Made by a program: the position numbers and the translations under genes. From Candidatus Bathyarchaeota archaeon (lineage in GTDB: Archaea; Thermoproteota; Bathyarchaeia; 40CM-2-53-6): 39,399 bases of DNA. The stretch is from assembly GCA_005882895.1 (NCBI GenBank), contig VBBD01000016.1, positions 1 to 39,399 of the forward strand, written 5' to 3'. Below are positions 8,489 to 17,534 of this stretch, piece by piece. Below the pieces are notes generated by a model. It was not told the origin of the DNA. It worked only from the letters and a program-made list of their open reading frames with translations, and made no database searches. How positions within the stretch are numbered: the first letter of the stretch is position 1; every line of letters starts with the position of its first letter.

Positions 8489-9435
8489 AGGTAGAGGAAG
8501 CGGGCGAGAAATGCCAACAAGTTGTAAACCAGGTCAAGAAGGTCATCGTTGGAAAAGAACCAGTTCTGGAGAAGGTCATGCTTGCGATTCTGGCAAACTC
8601 CCACATACTCTTCGAGGACTACCCCGGGCTTGCGAAGACCCTACTAGCACGAAGCTTCGCTATGAGCATGGGCTGTGACTTCTCAAGAATACAGTTCACT
8701 CCCGACCTCCTACCCTCCGATATTACAGGGACGTACGTGTACAATGTCAAGAACGGCGAATTTGATCTCAGAAGAGGCCCAGTTTTCACCAACATATTGC
8801 TAGCCGACGAGATAAACAGAGCTCCTCCCAAGACTCAAGCTGCTCTCTTAGAGGCAATGCAGGAACGCCAGACGACTCTGGACGGGAAGACGCACCTTCT
8901 CACAGACCCCTTTATTGTCATCGCGACGCAGAACCCAATCGAGTACGAAGGAGTCTATCCCCTGCCTGAAGCGCAGCTCGACCGTTTCCTGGTCAGGCTC
9001 CAGCTGGGATACCCGAACCGTGCAGAGGAGGTGGAGATTTTGAAGAGACGGATGCAACGTGGCCGTGAGGACGTTCAGCTTGAGCCTGCTGCTAGTGCAG
9101 CAACGATTCTTGCTCTTCAAAAGACTGTTGAGGGGATCCATGTTGACGATGATGTTCTCGGATATGTAACGGATATTGTCCAGGCAACGAGGGCTCAGCG
9201 GCAGGTCGAGGTTGGTGCTAGTCCGCGAGGCTCTCTTGCAATATTCAAGATGGCTAGGGCGAGAGCGGTCTTCCACGGTCGAGACTTTGTCATACCTGAT
9301 GATGTAAAGGAGGTTGCTGGGCCGGCTCTGATGCACCGGATGATCATGAAAGCGGAGTCGTGGGTCAAGGGGGTTGACCCGCGGCTTGTTGTCGACGAGA
9401 TCTTGAAGGCTGTTCCTGTGCCCAAGGCCAAGTGA
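8485..9435 (+). CDS. MoxR family AAA+ ATPase
   Basis: The product is 316 residues, typical for MoxR. The Walker A region reads EDYPGLAKTLLARSFA, the MoxR-specific P-loop form. Walker B is LLADEINRAPPKTQAALLEAM. The sensor 1 strand VIATQNPIEYEG and the C-terminal lid (ASPRGSLAIFKMARARA) follow. MoxR ATPases act as chaperone-like partners of VWA or DUF58 proteins during maturation of metalloenzymes or surface complexes. Start is TTG at 8485, sharing bases with the preceding stop. The DUF58 gene begins 12 nt later, consistent with the partnership. Confidence 0.95.
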   Translation: MKVEEAGEKCQQVVNQVKKVIVGKEPVLEKVMLAILANSHILFEDYPGLAKTLLARSFAMSMGCDFSRIQFTPDLLPSDITGTYVYNVKNGEFDLRRGPVFTNILLADEINRAPPKTQAALLEAMQERQTTLDGKTHLLTDPFIVIATQNPIEYEGVYPLPEAQLDRFLVRLQLGYPNRAEEVEILKRRMQRGREDVQLEPAASAATILALQKTVEGIHVDDDVLGYVTDIVQATRAQRQVEVGASPRGSLAIFKMARARAVFHGRDFVIPDDVKEVAGPALMHRMIMKAESWVKGVDPRLVVDEILKAVPVPKAK

Positions 9436-9447
9436 TCCCTGCAGCAC

Positions 9448-10719
9448 TTGTTTACTCGAAAGGCAAGTCTCTATTTTGCGCTGGCAGCTGTCGTGCTGAT
9501 CCTCGGGCTGCTTCTCCAGGACTGGCAGCTAGCGTCAATGGTTCTTCCGCTCGCCTCTATGTTCTTCCTCGCTAACTTCTGGGGTCTTCCCGAAACAATC
9601 GAGCTGGAGATAAGTCATCTGGTCGTTCCAGCTGACAGCTTCGGAGACGAGGACATATCAATCCAGATCGTGATCTCGAACAACACCGGCTATCAGCTCG
9701 GAAACGTCGAAGTCGACGAGCTTCTGCCGGGCGATATTAAGCTCAAGTCAGGAGCGAGTCGTGTATTGACCCGGCTCGGTGCTCGCGAGAATTTTGCGCT
9801 AGGGCTCGAGTTCCGCAGCCCGATCCGGGGACACTATCAGATCGGACCCTTGGTCGCACGGGTCCAGGATCCGTTCGGATTCTATCTCGTCGAGGAAAGA
9901 TCCGAGGCGGAGATTCTTTCAATAATGCCTCGGCCAGAAAGGATTAGAGGAGCTCAGCTCCGGCCGCGACATCTGGGTCCTTGGCCTGGAACAATCCCGG
10001 CAAGAACGTTAGGTCCTGGAACAGAGTTCTATAGCATGCGCGACTATGTCGCAGGAGATGATCCAAAGCGGATCAACTGGAAAACCTCAGCCAAACACGC
10101 GCGCTTGATTGTGAACGAGATGGAAGCTGAAAGAGTCACCGATGTAATGATCGTTCTCGACACGGACGTCAGCTATTGCGAGGCCGCTGAGGCGGAGTTG
10201 TTCGAGCGGGGAGTTAGAGCAGCTGCTTCCATGGCCAGCCTTCTGCTGAGGCAGGGGAACAGGGTTGGGATGGTACTTCAGGGAGAGGAGCGTGGAGCCG
10301 TGTCACCAAGGTTCGGTAAGAGGCATGAGCGAAACATTCTCTTTCTTCTCGCGGCAGCGAAGCCTGGAAGATCACTGCTCTCGACCAGTTATGTCATCAC
10401 GTTGCTCGCTCGCCTTATGCTACCTGCTAAGGCTCAGATACTAATCATCTCTCCACTTCTAGACACAACAATCGCCGATGGCATCCGACAACTCTCAGCG
10501 ACTGGATACAGTATACTGGTTCTATCGCCTTTGCCCATGGCGCCTGCCAGATTCAACTCTGAAGAGGAAGAGATCGCGTATCGAATGCTGATGCTCGGAC
10601 GATCCAACACGCTACTCGCCCTAGAGAAGATTTGCACGGTTAGCCAGTGGCCGGCAGGCATTCCCCTCTCAGCCATTCTAAGCGAGGTAAGGCCTACACG
10701 ACCAATCATACGAGTCTAA
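9448..10719 (+). CDS. DUF58 domain protein
   Basis: The product is 423 residues with a TTG start. Two N-terminal membrane helices (about 8-40) are followed by an extracytoplasmic-like beta domain. The DUF58 signature sits at about 190-235 (EFYSMRDYVAGDDPKRINWK, then TSAKHARLIVNEMEAE), and a VWA-like fold follows with a DTDVS metal-site-like loop. DUF58 proteins are partners of MoxR ATPases. It lies 12 nt after moxR and 29 nt before a further membrane protein gene. The direct role in this organism is unknown. Confidence 0.93.
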   Translation: MFTRKASLYFALAAVVLILGLLLQDWQLASMVLPLASMFFLANFWGLPETIELEISHLVVPADSFGDEDISIQIVISNNTGYQLGNVEVDELLPGDIKLKSGASRVLTRLGARENFALGLEFRSPIRGHYQIGPLVARVQDPFGFYLVEERSEAEILSIMPRPERIRGAQLRPRHLGPWPGTIPARTLGPGTEFYSMRDYVAGDDPKRINWKTSAKHARLIVNEMEAERVTDVMIVLDTDVSYCEAAEAELFERGVRAAASMASLLLRQGNRVGMVLQGEERGAVSPRFGKRHERNILFLLAAAKPGRSLLSTSYVITLLARLMLPAKAQILIISPLLDTTIADGIRQLSATGYSILVLSPLPMAPARFNSEEEEIAYRMLMLGRSNTLLALEKICTVSQWPAGIPLSAILSEVRPTRPIIRV

Positions 10720-10748
10720 CACTAGGTGTCAAGGCCGCTGTTCTGATC

Positions 10749-11318
10749 GTGAAGCTCCACTATCTCTTCTTGGCACCTTGGATTGTTCTTGTCGTACCAT
10801 CGCAGGTGTTTCTGGGACTCGGGATTCTGATCGTGCTTATCGTCGGGTTTCTTGGACTGTATGGGATGTCTGCAAAGAAGAAAGCGTTTACGATTCCGGC
10901 TTCCGTAATGCTGCTAGTATCGTTCGTGGCAGGGAAGGCAGGAACAGATCTCACCAGGGCTTCGGGCCCTGATACTGCGGTTTTGCTTCTCCAGCTTGTC
11001 GCGATCATATTTTTTATGGAGGCATCGAGAGTAGTCTTGTCCTTCGACAGGGAGATGGGCGAGCTGGCAGGGAGAACGGATGACATGTCGCAGGCTGTCA
11101 GAGGTAGACTCGCGATGTGGGTCGCAGGCCAACTGAGTAGGCAAGCAAGGCTGATGATTGGGGCCCTAGGACTTTCGCTGGTCCTTCTGGTCTTGGGAGG
11201 TTTCACCAGCGTATCCATCAACCAACCAGCACTTTCAGCGATCCTTGTCTTGCTAGTGGTTGGTGCTCTTCTCTTCCTCATAACGCAACGACGAGAACCA
11301 GAAACGCGCAAACGATAA
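10749..11318 (+). CDS. Hypothetical multi-pass membrane protein, last gene of MoxR operon
   Basis: The product is 189 residues from GTG 10749, chosen because the longer frame from 10647 would overlap DUF58 by 73 nt and its added residues are not hydrophobic. Four membrane pairs are visible at about 4-40, 48-62, 78-95 and 130-180, ending in a basic tail (TQRREPETRKR). No family recognised. Its position after DUF58 and its membrane nature suggest it belongs to the same complex. Confidence 0.7.
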   Translation: MKLHYLFLAPWIVLVVPSQVFLGLGILIVLIVGFLGLYGMSAKKKAFTIPASVMLLVSFVAGKAGTDLTRASGPDTAVLLLQLVAIIFFMEASRVVLSFDREMGELAGRTDDMSQAVRGRLAMWVAGQLSRQARLMIGALGLSLVLLVLGGFTSVSINQPALSAILVLLVVGALLFLITQRREPETRKR

Positions 11319-11499
11319 CTTAGAACGAGGGATATTACTCGCCGACGCCGTCGTGGGACTCTTGCGTTGCGAGATGCTCTGTGCAATACCGGCCTTATCG
11401 AGGAGAGGACTTGCTGTCTGGCAGGGTTTCTGGGCGAGACAGGCCATTCAGCGTGCAATCCAGGCTTCGATGGTAGGGTAAGGAGTCGGGAGATCGTCG

Positions 11500-11577
11500 G
11501 CGATCTCCGAACGATTTTAGGGCGAAATTTTAGGCGTGTCCCAGAATCGAGATCAGAGCTGATCATAGGCGATTTTC
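11500..11577 (+). repeat. Dispersed intergenic repeat, copy 2
   Basis: About 78 nt related to 30983-31060 (same strand, same length) and, inverted, to 6214-6293. Shared blocks include GCGAT near the start, GCGAAATTTT and ATAGGCGATTT at the end. Confidence 0.5.
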
Positions 11578-11639
11578 TTACTCTCCTTCCCTGAACGCCG
11601 AACAACAAGGGATAGGTGTCTCAAGGTATCAAGGGCGCA

Positions 11640-11646
11640 TTTTTTT
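11640..11646 (+). terminator. Oligo-T run, possible terminator of MoxR operon
   Basis: Seven T residues are followed by an A5 run that can fold back imperfectly (GCG arms around T/A pairing, 11635-11661). It lies 321 nt after the last operon gene, so it may be a secondary stop. Confidence 0.35.
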
Positions 11647-11908
11647 CACGAAGAAAAACGCACTTTCCAGCGGTTTTGGCATCTATCAATATTCTTTTTT
11701 CGAGCTCTTCTCGGCCGCGTCAGCGGCGGCCACGAGTCGGAGCCCTGTTCGTATGAGATTCGCGTGTCCTTCGGTGGATAGCTTGCAAAACGACGGATGG
11801 AAAGGTGTCTGGATCGCTTACACTTCTGAACCTTCGATAGAGAGCGTCTAGCTTTAGAACCGTCCTCACACGGGATTGTTCGAGAAAACCGGAGGGGAGG
11901 GGAAGGGT

Positions 11909-12595
11909 TTGGAAAAACCTCGAGAGTTTGAGTTTGTGACCTTCGATTGTTATGGGACCCTGATCGACTGGGAGACGGGAATCCGGCGCGCTTTCAAACA
12001 AGCACTCGAAGGGACAGGACTGAGCCAAACCCAAGAAAGTGAACTGTTCGACCTCTACCAGGAGGAAGAGAAGAGGATCGAGGGCCAGACGCCTTACCGA
12101 CCGTACCGCGAAGTTCTATCTCTAGCCGCATCAGGGGCTGCTAGAAAATTCGGAAAGAACATTCCGGACAGGCTAACAAGTCTTCTTGCAGAGCAGTTGC
12201 CAAGCTGGGCTCCCTTCCCCGATACGAACCCTGCCCTTGAGAGGCTTTCCACGGAGTACGTGTTGGGAATATTGTCGAACGTCGATGATGATCTTCTGGC
12301 GGGCACCTTGAAACATTTCACGGTTCCTTTCGATCTCGTCGTGACCGCCGAGCATGTGAGATCCTATAAGCCCGAGACCGAGCATTTTGAAGAAGCACGG
12401 AAGACTATCGGAGCTGACAGAGGATGGCTTCATGTCGCAACAAGCCTATATCACGATATTGAGCCGGCTTCACGCCTTGGAATCAATACCGCATGGATCA
12501 ACAGGAAGAATAGTCCTGAAGGAAAACGGCTCAAAGGCAGGATTGTCAGGGAGGCTGAAGACCTGACTCAGCTGGCAGATTGGCTCGCACCCTGA
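11909..12595 (+). CDS. HAD superfamily hydrolase (haloacid dehalogenase type II-like)
   Basis: The product is 228 residues from TTG 11909, chosen because a strong GGAGGGGAGG (11891-11900) lies 8 nt upstream; a longer frame starts at TTG 11876. HAD motif I is TFDCYGTLIDW (nucleophile Asp, although the second catalytic Asp position is Tyr-Gly-Thr as in haloacid dehalogenases). Motif II is ILSNVDDD, motif III SYKPETEHF with the Lys, and motif IV LYHDIEPASRLG. A helical cap spans about 20-95. The likely activity is a small-molecule dehalogenase or phosphatase. The last about 12 codons and the downstream sequence are duplicated at 16902-17025. Confidence 0.9.
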   Translation: MEKPREFEFVTFDCYGTLIDWETGIRRAFKQALEGTGLSQTQESELFDLYQEEEKRIEGQTPYRPYREVLSLAASGAARKFGKNIPDRLTSLLAEQLPSWAPFPDTNPALERLSTEYVLGILSNVDDDLLAGTLKHFTVPFDLVVTAEHVRSYKPETEHFEEARKTIGADRGWLHVATSLYHDIEPASRLGINTAWINRKNSPEGKRLKGRIVREAEDLTQLADWLAP

Positions 12596-12680
12596 GTAGT
12601 GCGAGTCCCCAACGGTTTCGTGAAGGGCGGGGCGCGGGAAAATCGACCACCCCGGGGGGTCGAGAAAGCATGCTTATTTC
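12560..12680 (+). repeat. Direct repeat copy 1: HAD gene 3' end plus downstream
   Basis: The final codons of the HAD gene and about 85 nt after its stop align with 16902-17025. The landmark words are CTGACTCAGC, GGATTGGCTC/AGATTGGCTC, TCGTGAAG, GAAAATCGA, AAAGCATG and TTATTTC in the same order. Identity is about three-quarters by eye. Confidence 0.75.
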
Positions 12681-13034
12681 TGAAAGAGAAAAGTGGCGAA
12701 TGAGCCGTTGTTTGTTCTGAAGAAGGGAATGCGCGGTTCTAGAAGAAGGGTTGGATTTGGATACTTTCCCGGGCGTCCTTGAAAGCCACTCATGCCCCGC
12801 GGATCCCTCAGGGGAGCCATTCTTTCCGAGCACGTGTTTCCCTCCCTGAACTGGATTAGAGCACAGTCTGGGCTCCGATCACTTGGGATTTTTCGAGTTT
12901 CCCTGCACGAAAGGTCCCTTGAGGCTCGACTGCTTGTTCAGATCGTGAATCGGGCCGGTAAATGTGATATATCTCCGGCTTCCTATTGTCATCTAGAGAT
13001 GTCTATCAGGAAAGAACAACCCCTGTACCATAGG

Positions 13035-13044
13035 CGTTATAAAC
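13035..13044 (+). promoter_or_regulatory. TATA box upstream of duplicated leader
   Basis: CGTTATAAAC is the best TATA match in this gap and predicts a transcript from about 13065 with a leader of roughly 640 nt before the phosphoesterase. A second candidate, CTATACC at 13479-13485, is conserved in the other copy (22549-22555). Confidence 0.35.
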
Positions 13045-13127
13045 GAAATGGGGATTAACGCGAAGTTTGGAGCGATGGAGTCGTTAGTAGTATCTCCAAC
13101 CGCTGAGCCTCGAGGCTCTTCAGACAT

Positions 13128-13700
13128 TGGGGACGAGTTCTTTTTCCTGAACCTCTTCCTTCAATATACGATAGACTCGGCCTCGCGGGCTAGAGCGGCC
13201 CCCCTTGAAACAGAACTCTTCGGAGTCGAGACACGAGTAGAAACGCTCGGTTTCAGCTCCGGCCCTGCTATCATTTCCGTCCTTTAGTCTAAGGGCCGTT
13301 CCAGGCACCGGCGAGTATGACGTTTTCGATGGAGAGCGGAGCTTCAACGCTAACAGTGACCACGTCGAAGTCGCACAATCTCCTCACGAATTAGCGAACC
13401 TTCTCGCTGAGTCCACGCAAGACTGCAGTGGTCACTGGGCATCTGAACTCGATCCCCAGACAAGAAGTTTGGTAGCACCTATACCGAAAATGCGCGCTAT
13501 AGTTTCTCGCCGAAGAACTCGCTCACAACAAAGAGTCTGGTTCTGCGTCGGCAAAGCGAGCAGACCGTTCGGCTTGGGCCACCGTGATCCCGCCCGAGGA
13601 CGTGAAAGAAAGTTGAGAATGAAAACAAGATTCGTATCGTTAGATCCGCACCGGCAACACGCCAACGTTGCGCTCAAACCTAATGGAGGTCTCTGACAGA
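13128..13700 (+). repeat. Duplicated non-coding leader, copy A
   Basis: About 573 nt aligned with 22190-22764 and ending at the start of a phosphoesterase gene in both places. Very conserved segments include 13406-13441 against 22476-22511 (2 differences in 36) and the block around the CTATACC motif. The first about 135 nt are roughly 80% identical by eye, with substitutions spread evenly over codon positions. Confidence 0.8.
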
Positions 13701-13701
13701 T

Positions 13702-15690
13702 TTGTCAAGGAATCCAGCCATAGTCGGGATACCCAAGGCTCTACTGATCACTGGCTTCATTTTACTGGGGTCATTATTGGCAGCTCCATTGGCGGCCTCT
13801 AACCATGAGTCTCATCCTACGGGTAATGCCCTAGCCCCATTGGCGAGCGCCCCGTTCGATCACATCGTTACGATTCTCATGGAGAACCAAGGGCTGTGTG
13901 ATGTATACGTTGGATGCGGAGGGTCGGCCGCATACATGAGTCAGTTCGCTAACCAAAACGTCCTTGTAATGACTTGGGGGACGACCAGTCACCCAAGCGA
14001 AGGAAACTACATCTCGCTAATCGGAGGAGACAATTTCGGCCACACGAATGACGGTTATTGTTGCTGGGGCATCAATGCACCGAACATCGTAGACAGGATG
14101 GAATCAGCAGGACTGACATGGAAGGCATTTGCTGAAGACGCTTCAGGCTCGGGAACCTGCAGTTTCAACCCACCCAGGGGGGCAGACCATTTCGCATTTC
14201 TGACCTTCGCGGACATGAACACTCCCGCAAGATGCGCGAACCTTCTCACCACAACATCATCCTCCGATACAGAATTTTTGAACTCCCTGAACTCGGCGAC
14301 TCCTGCGAACTTCATCTGGCTGACTCCGAACGACTGCAACAACATGCATGACTGCGGCATCGCAGCCGGAGACAGTTATCTTTCAAAGCTTGTTCCACAG
14401 ATTCTGTCAAGTAAAGAGTTCACCACCACAAAAGCTACTCTCCTGATCGTTTTTGACGAGGGATATACCGGATGTTCCAACACCGGGGGTACGGGAGAAT
14501 GCGTTTACGCCTCGTTCAGTGGTCCAGTAGCAAAGAAGGGACTACAACTTAGTCCGCCCGGTGCGTCTCACTACTCGTACTTGTCAACAATCGAAGCAGC
14601 CTGGGGACTAGCTTCGCTTACCTCCAACGATGCGGGAGCGCCAAACTTGCTCAGTGCTTTCGGCGCAATTTGTACAACCAACTGTCCTCTCGCGACGAGC
14701 TTCGCTTTCCTTCCCGCAAATCCATCAGTGAACTCGCTGGTCACTTTTACAGCGGTAACGACCGGCGGAATTTTACCGTACACTGTTAGCTGGAATTTCG
14801 GTGATGGAGGAAGCGGAACAGGACCTATCGTAACTCATACTTACACTTCGGCACAGTCGTTCACGATCACAGAGACTGCGAAAGACTCGTCTACGCCGAC
14901 GCAGACCGCCACAAGCTCTCAGTCTGTCACAATCTTTGCAATGCCCCAACTCTCCACAACCTTCCAGGCTTCCTCATCCTCACCCCAGGTTGGCCAAGCT
15001 GTAACGTTCACTGAGTCCGCGACAGGCGGAACCTCACCATACGCTTACACGCTAACGTTCGGGGACGGTGGAACTGGTACCGGAGACCCTGTAACTTACG
15101 CTTACTCTTCCCCAGGATCCTACACTGCCACAGTGACCGTTACCGACTCAGCCTCGCCACAAGCAAGTGTCTCGGCAAGCATGACCCTCAATGTACAGGC
15201 TCTAATCCCACCCACACTAACTGTTCCTGGAAACCAGACCGTCACAGCAGGAACATGGATCAACGTTACGGTCACAGCCTCATCAGTCAACATAGGCGGC
15301 ACCATCATTCTTTCAGCAACAGGGCTACCGGCGGGCGCATCATTCGACCCGACGACCGGGCTCCTATCCTGGAAACCCAGCACGAGCCAGACCGGATCTT
15401 ACGCGATCATTTTCACGGCCTCCGACAGCAGCTATCCATCCACCCCTACGAGCAAACCCATGGAAATTCAGGTAAACCAGGCCGCCCCAGGAGGGTCTAA
15501 TGGAGGAAACGGAGGTTCAGGAGGAGGCTCGAACGGAAGCTGCGCACTCTGCGGAATATTCCCGAAGATCTCCACCAGCATCGGTATTTTCGTTGTCGGG
15601 GGACTTCTTGGACTAGTTAGTGCCCTCGCAGTTCTCACAATCAGGACTCGGGCAAGTCTAGAACGAACAAGGCGACGGTTAGGAAATTGA
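13702..15690 (+). CDS. Exported phosphoesterase (pfam04185-like) with PKD repeats and C-terminal anchor
   Basis: The product is 662 residues from TTG 13702, with GGAGGT 11 nt upstream. A signal peptide (about 10-32) is followed by the phosphoesterase domain (about 48-325) with the family motifs MEN (60-62), NNMHD (His216-Asp217), FDEG (Asp252-Glu253) and HYSYLSTIE. The domain is Cys-rich. Two PKD domains follow (NFGDGGSGTG and TFGDGGTGTG), then a putative-Ig domain with GLPAGASFDPTTGLLSWKP, a Gly/Ser/Asn linker, and a tail CALCGIFP + helix + basic end. The family includes acid phosphatases and phospholipase C. The likely role is release of phosphate from organic substrates at the cell surface. 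It overlaps the next gene by 4 nt. Its last 333 residues match the GH5 protein at 32511. Confidence 0.88.
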   Translation: MSRNPAIVGIPKALLITGFILLGSLLAAPLAASNHESHPTGNALAPLASAPFDHIVTILMENQGLCDVYVGCGGSAAYMSQFANQNVLVMTWGTTSHPSEGNYISLIGGDNFGHTNDGYCCWGINAPNIVDRMESAGLTWKAFAEDASGSGTCSFNPPRGADHFAFLTFADMNTPARCANLLTTTSSSDTEFLNSLNSATPANFIWLTPNDCNNMHDCGIAAGDSYLSKLVPQILSSKEFTTTKATLLIVFDEGYTGCSNTGGTGECVYASFSGPVAKKGLQLSPPGASHYSYLSTIEAAWGLASLTSNDAGAPNLLSAFGAICTTNCPLATSFAFLPANPSVNSLVTFTAVTTGGILPYTVSWNFGDGGSGTGPIVTHTYTSAQSFTITETAKDSSTPTQTATSSQSVTIFAMPQLSTTFQASSSSPQVGQAVTFTESATGGTSPYAYTLTFGDGGTGTGDPVTYAYSSPGSYTATVTVTDSASPQASVSASMTLNVQALIPPTLTVPGNQTVTAGTWINVTVTASSVNIGGTIILSATGLPAGASFDPTTGLLSWKPSTSQTGSYAIIFTASDSSYPSTPTSKPMEIQVNQAAPGGSNGGNGGSGGGSNGSCALCGIFPKISTSIGIFVVGGLLGLVSALAVLTIRTRASLERTRRRLGN

Positions 15691-16874
15691 ACGTCGAAAC
15701 GAGACTGGGATCCATAGGTTCAGACTCGCGACACCACGCTACTCGGGTCCATGGGAGGAAGACCTCAACATTAAGAGCTCACCTGCTAGCTGCCATCCTG
15801 ATTATTGGGATTATCGCGATGCCTGCTCTGCCTATCGCACACGCAAGTGGGAGCGGCTTCGACAACATAATTATCGTCGCCATGGAGAATCAGAATTATC
15901 CTGACGTGATGGGGAACGGTACAGGCAGTACTAATGCTCCATTCATCGCAAGCATGCTGGCCGCAGGCTCGACCATTCCCCTCTACCACGGTTACGGTGC
16001 CGCTGGAAGGAGTATCACGGGATGCTCCGCCGGATGCTACACGGCACTCATCTCAGGCTCAGACCAGGGAATATCAGACGGATATTCATGTTGCATAAAC
16101 GCACCGACTCTCATGGACAAGATGATTTCTGCAGGTCTTAGCTGGCAGGCATATTGCGAAAGCGGATGCCCAAGGGGCAACGACCACTTCCCATTCACAG
16201 GATTTGCAAGCATAGCCAGTAGTCCAAACATATTCGCAAGCAGTAGTGTTTCAACAGCCGACTTTGTGGCTGCGTCAAATTCGGCAACCCCTCCTAACCT
16301 GTTGTGGTTCACTCCAACAGACAACCACAACATGCACGACAATAGCATACAAACCGGGGACACTTATCTACACAATTTTTTTGTTGGCTCAACCGGAAGT
16401 CTAGCCAGCCCGGCCCGCGGGTCCCTTCTAGCCAGTAACCTCTTCCAGCCAGGTGACAGAACATTATTGCTTCTCTGGTGGGACGAGTATGACCCAGCAC
16501 CGATCCTATTCTACGGGACAGCGGTCAAACACGGATTCATATCTTCCAGTGACGTTTACGACGAGTTCTCGATTCTGCACCTGATGGAAGACAACTGGGC
16601 TCTTCCAACTCTGACCTCCAATGATGCCGCTGCCTCGTCGATGACTGAGATCTTCGCATCGTCAACTCCACCTCCTGGAGGCTCAGGTGGAGGGTCCACC
16701 GCGTCAGGCGGCGGTTCGAGCGGGAACTGCCCGTTGTGCAGTCCCTTTCCTGGAATCTCCAGCACCGTGTGGCTAATCGTCATCGGTGGACTCGTGGGAC
16801 TCGCTGCCTCGCTTACCCTTATCACGATTAGAGCACAGGCGAATCTGGCTCGTACGAAGCGAACGATGAATTGA
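15687..16874 (+). CDS. Exported phosphoesterase (pfam04185-like) with C-terminal anchor
   Basis: The product is 395 residues; TTG 15687 overlaps the previous stop, so the two are translationally coupled. A long basic N-terminus precedes the signal helix (about 30-50, ending in AHASG). The catalytic motifs are AMENQNY (Met66-Asn68), HNMHD (His217-Asp218), WWDEYDP (Asp266-Glu267) and HLMEDNWALP. It has paired Cys clusters (GCSAGCY, SCCINAP, CESGCP). It has no PKD domains; the catalytic domain joins a Gly/Ser linker directly to the tail CPLCSPFP + helix + TIRAQANLARTKR (from 16728). Its closest relative is the gene at 22772, with which it aligns almost end to end. The likely role is surface acid phosphatase or phospholipase-like activity. 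Confidence 0.88.
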   Translation: MNVETRLGSIGSDSRHHATRVHGRKTSTLRAHLLAAILIIGIIAMPALPIAHASGSGFDNIIIVAMENQNYPDVMGNGTGSTNAPFIASMLAAGSTIPLYHGYGAAGRSITGCSAGCYTALISGSDQGISDGYSCCINAPTLMDKMISAGLSWQAYCESGCPRGNDHFPFTGFASIASSPNIFASSSVSTADFVAASNSATPPNLLWFTPTDNHNMHDNSIQTGDTYLHNFFVGSTGSLASPARGSLLASNLFQPGDRTLLLLWWDEYDPAPILFYGTAVKHGFISSSDVYDEFSILHLMEDNWALPTLTSNDAAASSMTEIFASSTPPPGGSGGGSTASGGGSSGNCPLCSPFPGISSTVWLIVIGGLVGLAASLTLITIRAQANLARTKRTMN

Positions 16875-16901
16875 GTTAGTGCCAATTATCAGCAGGCCCA
16901 A

Positions 16902-17025
16902 GAACTGACTCAGCCAGCGGATTGGCTCTCGCCCTGAGGAATGAGGCGAGTTGCAAATGTCTCGTGAAGATCGCGGCGCGCGAAAATCGAGCGCCCTAGG
17001 GGGTCTTGAAAAGCATGGTTATTTC
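16902..17025 (+). repeat. Direct repeat copy 2: fossil of HAD gene 3' end
   Basis: Copy of 12560-12680 located just after the phosphoesterase stop. In frame it still reads LTQPADWLSP and stop, against LTQLADWLAP and stop at the true HAD end, so it is a gene-end remnant with no gene in front of it. Confidence 0.7.
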
Positions 17026-17114
17026 GAACATAGATTGTTGGATTTGGAAGCCCAAGATCTAGCTTCGAGCGTTTCTCTGTGCTGGGAAGGAGCCTCGGTC
17101 CAAATGTAATAGTC

Positions 17115-17519
17115 TCACGATATGACTTCAACATGAACCAGGGTGGTTACATTTTCCCCGTATTGCTCTGTCTTCTGAACGCTGAGATAGTACGTTCCGC
17201 TTTGCTGAACACTAACGTTGAAGCCAGCTTGGGTGGCGTTTGTAACCTGCTTGTCAAAAAGATAGGTGGTCGCCGCCTGGTTCTGCTGATACCAGAACGT
17301 TACGAAGACAGGATACTGGACGGTGCTGACTGTGATGTTGACATTTCTGTTTCCGAGAACAAAGAGATCAAACTGCCACTGATGATTCTCCTTCAGCGTC
17401 AGGCTATCATCTACCAATACCCTTGGAACGTACTCAGAGTAAACATACGCCGCAACCGCTGAAACTATGATCACCGTCAAGAGTATGATGAGTGTCAGAA
17501 TCTTGTATCTCTTCTTCAA
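17115..17519 (-). CDS. Hypothetical exported or membrane-anchored protein
   Basis: The product is 134 residues. One N-terminal helix (about 6-27) acts as a signal anchor, and the rest is beta-rich with aromatic residues (WQFDLFVLG, VFVTFWYQQ, GTYYLSVQK) and several N-x-T sites, as expected for an exterior domain. No family recognised; the repeating beta pattern suggests a small sandwich domain. It lies 15 nt after the 220-residue membrane protein on the same strand and is probably the last gene of that operon. Confidence 0.7.
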   Translation of the reverse strand: MKKRYKILTLIILLTVIIVSAVAAYVYSEYVPRVLVDDSLTLKENHQWQFDLFVLGNRNVNITVSTVQYPVFVTFWYQQNQAATTYLFDKQVTNATQAGFNVSVQQSGTYYLSVQKTEQYGENVTTLVHVEVIS

Positions 17520-17534
17520 TGCCTGGTCACATTG

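Larger units (their letters stand above)
11319..11908. other. Intergenic region after MoxR operon
   Basis: No supported gene is seen. It contains a dispersed repeat copy (11500-11577), a T7 run (11640-11646) and a T6 run (11695-11700) that may end the operon transcript, and the start region of the HAD gene. Confidence 0.5.
12596..13701. other. 1.1-kb intergenic region with duplicated leader
   Basis: No gene is supported. The left end is half of a direct repeat (to 12680). A TATA-like CGTTATAAAC is at 13035-13044. From about 13128 to the next start the sequence is a diverged copy of 22190-22764. Short frames on both strands are conserved between copies but do not line up as one continuous gene. 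Confidence 0.6.

Noticed and set aside
10647-10748. Longer start for the last MoxR-operon gene
   Set aside because: It would overlap DUF58 by 73 nt and adds a polar, non-family N-terminus; GTG 10749 gives a clean membrane protein.
13048-13696. Small frames in the phosphoesterase leader as real genes
   Set aside because: Counterparts in the second copy have shifted frames and different stops, and substitutions show no third-position bias on either strand.
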